NCBI GenBank assembly: GCA_048266425.1
Contig: JBLWZN010000004.1
Coordinates: 1 to 64,000, forward strand
Direction of reading: 5' to 3'
DNA: 64,000 nt
Source: Cerina sp048266425
GTDB lineage: Bacteria > Bacteroidota > Bacteroidia > Flavobacteriales > Flavobacteriaceae
This document shows, piece after piece, positions 57,788 through 64,000 of this stretch. Each line of letters opens with the position of its first letter. Position 1 is the stretch's first letter. The notes under the pieces are model-generated. The model was given only the letters and a program-made list of their open reading frames with translations. It was not told the origin of the DNA and ran no database searches. The position numbers were made by a program, and so were the translations under genes.

Positions 57788-59499
57788 TATATGTTTCCTT
57801 TTTTAAGTTCTTTCACCGCATGGTCGGCCGCTCTCGCCGTGAAGGCCATATAGCTCAACGATGGGTTTACACAGTTGGAGGAAGTCATAAAGGCTCCATC
57901 CGTTACAAATACATTAGGGACCGCATGCACTTGATTGTACCCGTTTAAAACGGAAGTTTTGGGGTCTCTGCCCATTCTAGCGGTGCCCATTTCGTGGATC
58001 CCAAGGCCCAAGGCACCCGGGTTATCAAACGGTTTTACGTCCTTAACCCCTGCCTTCTCCAACATTTCTACGGCTTGATCCTTCATATCTTTCCGCATTG
58101 CCCATTCATTTTCATGGAATTCGGCGTCAAAAGTGATCGTAGGAAGTCCCCAACCGTCCAATTTATCATAGTCCAAGGACATTTTGTTCTCATGGTTTGG
58201 AAGCACTTCCCCAAAACCGCCCATGCCCATGGTCCAGCCACCAGGTTTCAAGATACTTTCCTTCAATTCCTTGCCATAAGACACTTCTGCAATACTGTCT
58301 TCCCAGTCGCCCCGAGAGGCTCCTCCCTGATAGCCATATCCCCTAATAAAGTCCTTGGTGTCGGATTTTCCGCCAAGGTTTCTAAAGCGTGGGATATAGA
58401 TGCCATTGGGCTTTCTGCCCTTATAATACTTGTCATCAAAGCCTTCAAACTTGCCAGATGCCCCGACCCCAAGATGATGGTCCATGATATTGTGGCCCAG
58501 TTCCCCGGAATCGTTGCCCATCCCATTGGGGAAGCGATCAGATTTGGACTGCATTAAAATGGAGGTGGAAGCCATGCTGCTGGCGCAAAGGAAGATTACC
58601 TTGGCCTTAAATTCATGGGCTTCCTTGGTTACCCTGTCTATCACCTTTACCCCGGTTGCCCGCTTCGTAGCAGGGTCGTAAATTACCTCGTGAACGATAG
58701 AATCGGGACGTAGGGTCATGTTCCCTGTCCGCTCGGCGGCAGGAAGGGTAGAGGAGACACTGCTAAAATAGGCGCCAAATGGGCAACCCCTTATACAACG
58801 ATTACGGTATTGGCAGCGAGAGCGCCCATCAAATATCTTGTCACTGTTTATATGGGCAACCCGGCCAGCGGTAATGACCCTGCCATCAAAGTTTTCTGCC
58901 ACCTTGTCCTTAACGTGTTGTTCCACGCAGTTTAAAGGCATCATAGGTTCAAAGATGCCGTCGGGCAATTGTTTCAACCCTAAATTCTCCCCGGTAACCC
59001 CGATATAGGATTCCACCTTGTCGTACCAAGGCGCAATATCCTTATACCTTACCGGCCAATCCACAGCAATTTTATCCTTTTTATTCGCTTCAAAATCGAT
59101 ATCGCTCCACCGGTAGCTGTGCCGTCCCCACATTATTGAACGGCCTCCAACATGGTATCCGCGCATCCAATCGAAACGCTTGGTCTCATTGTAGGGATGC
59201 TCCAAATCGTTCACGAACCAAAAATTATGGGGCTCCTTTACCGTATATCCGGTACGGGCCTGCTTAAATTGTTTAGCAACCTCCTCCGGGGGCAGTTCCC
59301 CTTTGTATTTGAAGTCCCACGGATCCATATTGGCCGTTGGATAGTCCTTGATATGGGTTACCATCCTGCCCCTTTCCAGAACTAAGGTCTTAAGGCCCTT
59401 CTCGCAGAGTTCCTTGGCGGCCCATCCGCCGCTAATCCCCGTCCCTACTACGATTGCATCATAAGAACCTTGTTCTTCGTTGTAAAAGAATTTACTCAT
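57787..59499 (-). CDS. GMC-family FAD oxidoreductase (glucoside 3-dehydrogenase-like)
   Basis: 570 residues. FAD-binding GTGISGGWAAKELCEKG (about 18-34), GGRSIMWGRHS (about 116-126), a Cys-rich CQYRNRCIRGCPFGAYFS (about 233-250), and the C-terminal LGIHEMGTARMG and SNCVNPSLSYMAFTARAA (catalytic His-Asn region). No signal peptide, in keeping with export by the small subunit. Homologues oxidise C3 of glucosides or related sugars. A perfect palindrome lies upstream at 59663-59674. A second, related gene begins outside the window and ends at 63571. Confidence 0.9.
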   Translation of the reverse strand: MSKFFYNEEQGSYDAIVVGTGISGGWAAKELCEKGLKTLVLERGRMVTHIKDYPTANMDPWDFKYKGELPPEEVAKQFKQARTGYTVKEPHNFWFVNDLEHPYNETKRFDWMRGYHVGGRSIMWGRHSYRWSDIDFEANKKDKIAVDWPVRYKDIAPWYDKVESYIGVTGENLGLKQLPDGIFEPMMPLNCVEQHVKDKVAENFDGRVITAGRVAHINSDKIFDGRSRCQYRNRCIRGCPFGAYFSSVSSTLPAAERTGNMTLRPDSIVHEVIYDPATKRATGVKVIDRVTKEAHEFKAKVIFLCASSMASTSILMQSKSDRFPNGMGNDSGELGHNIMDHHLGVGASGKFEGFDDKYYKGRKPNGIYIPRFRNLGGKSDTKDFIRGYGYQGGASRGDWEDSIAEVSYGKELKESILKPGGWTMGMGGFGEVLPNHENKMSLDYDKLDGWGLPTITFDAEFHENEWAMRKDMKDQAVEMLEKAGVKDVKPFDNPGALGLGIHEMGTARMGRDPKTSVLNGYNQVHAVPNVFVTDGAFMTSSNCVNPSLSYMAFTARAADHAVKELKKGNI

Positions 59500-59662
59500 C
59501 GTTAAGAATTGTTTATTTGATAAATTTATTAAATATAAAATTAATTATCTACATTTAAAACTTATTTTCTTTTGGGAGTCGCACTATAACGATGTAGTCC
59601 GCTGACGAATCAATAATTAATTAAGATCAATAAATAGGGTGCAGAAATTTTATTAGGTTCGC

Positions 59663-59674
59663 CCCAATATTGGG
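59663..59674. promoter_or_regulatory. Perfect 12-bp palindrome CCCAATATTGGG
   Basis: Self-complementary, 164 bp upstream of the GMC start. It could be an operator; no regulator gene is adjacent. Confidence 0.35.
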
Positions 59675-59840
59675 AAAAACGGTTTCAAAAATGGTCTTTG
59701 TTTGGTCGATGAAGCCAAATAAGAAATGAAATCATCTATAGGTTTATATGAAATGAGCCATGACCATTCTTGATACTCAGCGAAACCGAAGGTTCATGAA
59801 CACCTTAAATAAGCAATTATTGGAGAGGTGAATAATTACA

Positions 59841-59945
59841 CCCGCCAGAAAGACTTGTCGGGCTGGCCCGCCAGAACGATTCTTTCGGGCTGGCCCGCCA
59901 GAATGACTTGTCGGGCTGGCCCGCCAGAATGACTTGTCGGGCTGG
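59841..59945 (+). repeat. Four tandem units of the 26-bp element
   Basis: Units 59841-59866, 59867-59893 (27 bp), 59894-59919 and 59920-59945, each starting CCCGCCAGAA and ending TCGGGCTGG. Units 3 and 4 are identical; 1 differs by one base and 2 is the most diverged. It ends 25 bp before the DinB ATG. Not a CRISPR: no spacers. Confidence 0.85.
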
Positions 59946-59970
59946 TCTGGCTTGAAAAAAAAATAAACAG

Positions 59971-60414
59971 ATGAAAACTTTTTTCAATCAACTTTTTGAC
60001 TACAATTTTTATTGCAACAAAAAGTTAATCGATAAATGTATCGAGGTTGGGCAAGTGCCCAAAAAAAGCCAACTTTACTTTAGCCATATCTTAAATGCCC
60101 ATAATATTTGGAATTCACGGATTTTAGCGAAACAGCCCGATTATGCCGTCTTCGAGAAACAGCCTATTAAAAACTGGTGGGATATACACTATGAAAACCA
60201 AAGAAATTCCTTTGAAATAATCGTCAACACGGTCGACTTTGAAAAACATATCCCCTATGAAAATTCAAAGCAACTTTCGTTTTCCAATACGGTGGGTGAA
60301 ATGTTATTTCATATTATCAATCATTCCACACATCACCGAGGGCAAATTGCCGTCGACTTTAGGAACAACGGCATTGAACCGCTAGAACTAGATTATATTT
60401 TTTACAAACGCTAA
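59971..60414 (+). CDS. DinB family protein
   Basis: 147 residues, four-helix DinB/YfiT fold. Candidate metal-binding His residues: HILNAHNIW (about 39-47) and HHRGQ within HSTHHRGQIAVDFR (about 116-129). DinB-like proteins are often thiol-dependent transferases (bacillithiol, mycothiol) or hydrolases. It starts a plus-strand set with the symporter 16 bp downstream. Function not known. Confidence 0.85.
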   Translation: MKTFFNQLFDYNFYCNKKLIDKCIEVGQVPKKSQLYFSHILNAHNIWNSRILAKQPDYAVFEKQPIKNWWDIHYENQRNSFEIIVNTVDFEKHIPYENSKQLSFSNTVGEMLFHIINHSTHHRGQIAVDFRNNGIEPLELDYIFYKR

Positions 60415-60430
60415 TCCCACGCCTTAAGTT

Positions 60431-61657
60431 ATGAATGCAAGAATTCAGTCCCAGTTATCGATCATGATGTTTTTGGAGTTCTTTATTTGGGGCGGGTGGT
60501 TCGTTACCTTGGGCACCTTTTTGGGAAATAATATCCAGGCAAGCGATGGCCAAATTGCCATGGCGTTTTCTACCCAATCCTGGGGTGCTATAATAGCACC
60601 TTTTATCATCGGACTTATTGCCGATCGATATTTTAATGCCGAACGTATCCTCGGGGTGCTTCACCTGCTGGGAGCGGTATTGCTGTACCTTATGTACGGC
60701 ACGTCGGACTTTGCCCTTTTTTATCCCTATGTCCTGGGGTATATGATCGCCTATATGCCTACCTTGGCCTTAGTGAATTCTATTTCGTTCAATCAAATGA
60801 AAGACCCTACCAAGGAATTTTCGTTCGTTCGGGTGTTCGGGACAGCGGGATGGATCGTATCCGGACTTGTTATCAGCTACGTCTTTCATTGGGATTCGGA
60901 AAATGGCATTGCAATGGGAATGCTCAAGAACACCTTTTTGATGACCGCCATAGCGTCGGCCATTTTGGGGCTTTTTAGTTTTACCCTACCCAAGACTCCC
61001 CCGCGTGCCGACCGTTCTGAAAAAGTAAAAATCGCCGATATTTTGGGTCTGGATGCCTTAAAACTATTGGGCGATAAGAATTTCTTGATCTTTTTTATTT
61101 CATCGATTCTAATTTCTATTCCGTTGGCCTTCTATTACCAAAATGCCAATCCCTTTTTGGTTGAAATAGGGATGGAAAACGCGACAGGGAAAATGACCTT
61201 GGGACAAGGGTCCGAGTTGTTTTTTATGTTGCTGTTGCCCTATTTTTTCAATAAGTTCGGTTTTAAAAAGACGATATTGGTGTCCATGCTCGCTTGGGCT
61301 TTGCGCTATCTCCTCTTTGCCTTTGGCGATGTTGGTGAATTTTCCTTTTTCCTGATCCTGGGCATTGCCCTTCATGGGGTTTGTTACGATTTCTTTTTTG
61401 TATCCGGTCAGATCTATACCGACAGTAAAGCTGGACCAAAATTCAAAAGCTCTGCACAGGGACTTATCACTTTGGCCACTTATGGCCTTGGTATGTTGAT
61501 CGGGTTTTGGGTGGCCGGTAAGATTTCCAACGCCTACTTAATGGAAGATGGATCGCATCTTTGGAGGGATATTTGGATATATCCCGCAGGTTTCGCAATT
61601 TTGGTGTTGCTCTTTTTTGGGCTTTCCTTTAAGAAGGAGAAAGTAATTTATAAATAA
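60431..61657 (+). CDS. Nucleoside:H+ symporter family permease (MFS)
   Basis: 408 residues, twelve membrane segments. N-terminal QLSIMMFLEFFIWGGWFVTLGTFLG and FFVSGQIYTD fit the NupG-like nucleoside:H+ symporter family (PF03825), which in Bacteroidota also occurs in sugar-oxidation clusters. The location between DinB and Gfo/Idh/MocA genes and close to the GMC genes suggests it imports the oxidised sugar or glycoside. The substrate is inferred. Confidence 0.85.
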   Translation: MNARIQSQLSIMMFLEFFIWGGWFVTLGTFLGNNIQASDGQIAMAFSTQSWGAIIAPFIIGLIADRYFNAERILGVLHLLGAVLLYLMYGTSDFALFYPYVLGYMIAYMPTLALVNSISFNQMKDPTKEFSFVRVFGTAGWIVSGLVISYVFHWDSENGIAMGMLKNTFLMTAIASAILGLFSFTLPKTPPRADRSEKVKIADILGLDALKLLGDKNFLIFFISSILISIPLAFYYQNANPFLVEIGMENATGKMTLGQGSELFFMLLLPYFFNKFGFKKTILVSMLAWALRYLLFAFGDVGEFSFFLILGIALHGVCYDFFFVSGQIYTDSKAGPKFKSSAQGLITLATYGLGMLIGFWVAGKISNAYLMEDGSHLWRDIWIYPAGFAILVLLFFGLSFKKEKVIYK

Positions 61658-61759
61658 ACGTCCTTCTATTAGGTCTGATAAATACTTTAGAGGACAAGCA
61701 TAAAATAATAAGTAAAGTGAATATTCATTGGAATTGTATAATCTTGAAAATAAATATAA

Positions 61760-62899
61760 ATGGGCAAAAAAATTAGACTAGGTATTTTAGGCGGAGGGGG
61801 TGATTCCCTAATTGGTGTACTGCACCGTGTGGCATCGCATATCAATGACAATTATCAAATCGTCGGGGCGGTATTCAATCCTGATTTTGAGCAGAATATT
61901 GGTTTCGCCAAGGAGATCGACATTCCAACAGATCGAATTTACAAGGATTTCGACACCTTGGTTGCGGAAGAAATGAAATTGCCCAAGGAAAAGCGAATCC
62001 AGGTTTGTTCCATACTTACCCCCAATTTTCTCCATTTTCCCATGGCCAAAAAATTGCTGGACAACGGGTTCCATGTCATTTGTGAAAAACCAATGACCAC
62101 TACCTATGAGGAGGCCAAGATTCTCTTGGAGGCTCAAAAGAAATCGGGTGCCGTGTTTGCCGTTACCCACACCTATACGGGTTATCCTATGGTGCGCCAA
62201 ATGCGAGAAATGATAAAGGCAGGGGAACTCGGTAAAATCCATAAGGTAGATGCCCGATATTATCAAGGCTGGATAAACCCTATCATCCACGACAAGGAAA
62301 AGCGTTCCTCAGTTTGGCGGTTAGACCCCAAAAAAGCGGGCATTAGTTCCTGTATGGGGGATATTGGGGTACATGCTTTCAACCTGGTGGAATACACTAC
62401 GGGTTTAAAGATCAAATCCTTGCTTTGCGATTTCAACTACCTGTATTCCGACAACCAAATGGATGTTGACGGGACGGTACTGATCAGAATGGGCGAGCAT
62501 TCCAAGGGGGTTATCCGTGGAAGCCAAGTAGCAACCGGGGAAGAAAATGGGTTGGCAATAGCTATCTATGGCGAAAAAGCTTCACTGCGATGGGAGCAGG
62601 AGCGACCCAATTTCCTATATAAAATGAGCGATACGGAACCCACCCAGATATACAAACCGGGACATGCCTACAACTCCAAACTGTCTTTGGACGGTACCAA
62701 GCTGCCCCCAGGACACCCGGAAGGGATCTTTGATTCTATGGCCAATATTTATTTGGGCGTTGCCCGGGCTATTCGGGGCCAACAGTACAATGATGGGGAA
62801 TTCCCCACCATCGTTGATGGGGTAAGGGGACTCAATTTCATTGAAAACACTGTAGAATCCCATAAAAAGGGAAATGTTTGGGTGAAAATGGACGATTAA
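61760..62899 (+). CDS. Gfo/Idh/MocA family oxidoreductase
   Basis: 379 residues. NAD-binding GILGGGGDSLIGVLHR (about 8-23), EKP motif in ICEKPMTTTYEEA (about 111-123), then RYYQGWINP and DIGVHAFNLVE (about 196-206). The family handles pyranose C3 or other positions with NAD(P). With the symporter upstream and GMC genes nearby, a role in intracellular processing of 3-keto sugars is plausible. Confidence 0.88.
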   Translation: MGKKIRLGILGGGGDSLIGVLHRVASHINDNYQIVGAVFNPDFEQNIGFAKEIDIPTDRIYKDFDTLVAEEMKLPKEKRIQVCSILTPNFLHFPMAKKLLDNGFHVICEKPMTTTYEEAKILLEAQKKSGAVFAVTHTYTGYPMVRQMREMIKAGELGKIHKVDARYYQGWINPIIHDKEKRSSVWRLDPKKAGISSCMGDIGVHAFNLVEYTTGLKIKSLLCDFNYLYSDNQMDVDGTVLIRMGEHSKGVIRGSQVATGEENGLAIAIYGEKASLRWEQERPNFLYKMSDTEPTQIYKPGHAYNSKLSLDGTKLPPGHPEGIFDSMANIYLGVARAIRGQQYNDGEFPTIVDGVRGLNFIENTVESHKKGNVWVKMDD

Positions 62900-62916
62900 A
62901 GTTCTTAAATATATTA

Positions 62917-62949
62917 GAAAAAAAATGCCGCGAACTGCGGCATTTTTTT
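62917..62949. terminator. Bidirectional terminator
   Basis: Nine-bp stem AAATGCCGC / GCGGCATTT with a 5-nt loop, A run on the left, seven T on the right. It serves the plus-strand Gfo/Idh gene and the minus-strand ASCH gene. Confidence 0.9.
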
Positions 62950-62983
62950 GTACTCGATCTTTTATTTTTTTGGGGCCAAGATA

Positions 62984-63439
62984 TTAAAACACCTTCTCAA
63001 ACTCTTGGCATACCACGATCATACTCTCTCTGGGAACCCTATTAAAAGGGGCCAGTTCTAGGGTATATTGTTCCCAATGTGCCTCTTTCCATTGCTGCAG
63101 GCTATCATAGCCGTCCAATCGTGCATAGGCTTCCGTTATGCTAAAATAGGGCCTTAATTTTACCGCGGTGGTCTTTACAATACATTTGGCATTGCCTTCC
63201 CAATCCGTAACCACCAAAAAATCCCCAACATGCGGCAACGGTTCCTTGCGGTATTGCAAACCCAACAAAGAAGGGGAATTGGCCCTTTTGGCACCACTGA
63301 CAATCAATTTTGCTACTTGATTGGCATTAAGACCGTTTTCGGCAAACCGAACTACCTTGGGAATTTCCTTAAAGGCATTCTCCAAATGGGCATCCAAAAA
63401 ATCTCCCCACATATTACGGGCCGAAGTATTTTCTATCAT
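62984..63439 (-). CDS. ASCH domain protein
   Basis: 151 residues from the ATG at 63439 (MIENTSARNMWGDFL); the longer frame starts at a TTG and adds eight residues. ASCH landmarks: SLLGLQYRKEPLPHVGDFLVVTDWEGNAKCIVKTT (about 58-92, a PUA-like barrel) and the YDSLQQWKEAHWEQY helix. ASCH proteins bind RNA or hydrolyse modified nucleosides. Target unknown. Confidence 0.8.
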   Translation of the reverse strand: MIENTSARNMWGDFLDAHLENAFKEIPKVVRFAENGLNANQVAKLIVSGAKRANSPSLLGLQYRKEPLPHVGDFLVVTDWEGNAKCIVKTTAVKLRPYFSITEAYARLDGYDSLQQWKEAHWEQYTLELAPFNRVPRESMIVVCQEFEKVF

Positions 63440-63570
63440 AAACTTAAAATTGATTAAGGCCAATCTTTGAACTCATTTTAAACGCTAATTTTCCCTTCTT
63501 ATTTTTAAGTCAGTAACGAAAATGAAATAACAAAGTCCAGATCTTGACTGGCGGCAATTAAAATATAGAT

Positions 63571-64000
63571 TTATACGTTAAATTTTCCCTTGGCAAATTC
63601 TTCTGCGGCGTGATTGGCCGCCCTCGCGGTAAACGCCATATAGCTCAAAGAGGGGTTGACACAATTTGATGATGCCATAAAGGCCCCATCGGTCACATAA
63701 ACATTGGGAACGGCATGTAATTGGTTATGTTGGTTCAATACCGATGTTTTTGGATCGCGCCCCATCCTGGCGCCACCCATTTCGTGAATCCCCAATCCCG
63801 GTCCTGAAGGTTCCTCGTAAGGTTGGACATCCTTAAACCCTGCCGCCTTGAACATGGATACGATCTGCAATTTAATATCCTCCCTCATTCTGTATTCGTT
63901 ATCCTTAAACTCCACATCAAAGGCCAATTGTGGCAATCCCCATTTATCCTTTTCCGTGGGACTCAATGTCACCCGGTTATCATCATAGGGCAAAAACTCG
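63571..64000 (-). CDS. GMC-family FAD oxidoreductase, C-terminal part
   Basis: The stop is at 63571; the frame is open to the window edge, so the N-terminal part lies outside. The apparent start is an in-frame TTG (Leu). Visible: GPGLGIHEMGGARMGRDPKTSVLN and NVYVTDGAFMASSNCVNPSLSYMAFTARAA, nearly the same as in the gene at 57787-59499. It is a paralogue 4 kb away. Its small subunit, if any, would follow downstream but is not seen before 63439. Confidence 0.9.
   Translation of the reverse strand, partial: EFLPYDDNRVTLSPTEKDKWGLPQLAFDVEFKDNEYRMREDIKLQIVSMFKAAGFKDVQPYEEPSGPGLGIHEMGGARMGRDPKTSVLNQHNQLHAVPNVYVTDGAFMASSNCVNPSLSYMAFTARAANHAAEEFAKGKFNV

Larger units (their letters stand above)
59500..59970. 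other. Divergent control region, GMC gene / DinB gene
   Basis: 471 bp without a gene. AT-rich near the GMC start. It holds the palindrome CCCAATATTGGG (59663-59674) and the four-unit tandem repeat (59841-59945) just before the DinB gene. Confidence 0.5.

Noticed and set aside
59841..59945. CRISPR array
   Set aside because: Units are directly adjacent with no spacers, and no cas gene is nearby.

Overview
The window looks like a contiguous piece of a chromosome from a marine member of the Flavobacteriaceae (Bacteroidota). Evidence: promoter boxes of the Bacteroidota type (TAnnTTTG, e.g. 18035, 26236, 52437), type IX secretion/gliding genes (SprE/PorW-like lipoprotein, PorE-like OmpA protein), a split ATP synthase operon without beta and epsilon genes, and many small families largely restricted to Flavobacteriia (DUF4292, DUF4254, DUF5687, DUF6341/6427-like). 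I cannot fix the genus. No rRNA, tRNA, CRISPR array, transposase or phage gene was seen.

Layout. 0-5.5 kb: end of an acyl-CoA thioesterase gene, then a minus-strand block (flippase, dUTPase, TPR protein, DUF4292 lipoprotein, EnvC-like murein hydrolase activator). 5.7-15.1 kb: ATP synthase operon (atpB-E-F-H-A-G), preceded by a small membrane protein, AtpZ, a bactofilin and the large SprE/PorW-like lipoprotein. 15.5-19.1 kb: ABC transporter pair and an FAD/2Fe-2S reductase. 19.2-23.5 kb: patatin phospholipase, a three-gene arsenosugar operon (DUF2064 glycosyltransferase, AhpD-like protein, radical SAM ArsS) and a TetR regulator. 23.5-28 kb: heptosyltransferase-like GT9, DUF4254, two Flavobacteriia-specific proteins and purD. 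28.2-47.8 kb: a minus-strand surface-polysaccharide locus. 47.8-52.2 kb: a phosphorylase-like unknown protein, a GH3 acyl-adenylating enzyme and an M23 endopeptidase. 52.4-55.7 kb: tatA, the PorE-like OmpA protein and a 56-residue membrane protein. 56-64 kb: Tat-exported sugar-oxidation genes (TIM-barrel isomerase, GMC oxidoreductase with its small subunit, nucleoside-type symporter, Gfo/Idh/MocA oxidoreductase, a second GMC gene running off the end).

How the genes work together. The polysaccharide locus has rfbB-A-C-D for dTDP-L-rhamnose and homologues of WbpB, WbpE, WbpD, WbpI, WbpG, HisH2 and HisF2. Only the UDP-GlcNAc 6-dehydrogenase (WbpA) is missing for UDP-ManNAc(3NAm)A, a di-amino, amidinated uronic acid known from Pseudomonas O-antigens. 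It also has a priming sugar transferase, two glycosyltransferases, a flippase, two polymerase/ligase candidates, a chain-length regulator and a UDP-xylose synthase, enough to build and polymerise a repeat unit.

Best unexplained signals. (1) An inverted repeat AGACTA-N2-TAGTCT lies in front of both the arsenosugar operon and the tetR gene. In both places two further motifs lie at the same distances (127 and 69 bp upstream), so the two promoters share an architecture. (2) Many operon spacers consist of degenerate arrays with period 7 or 8, each with its own unit. (3) A 26-27 bp element is dispersed in at least seven copies, four of them in tandem at 59841-59945. (4) LytTR-like direct repeats with a 21-bp period precede the PorE-like gene.
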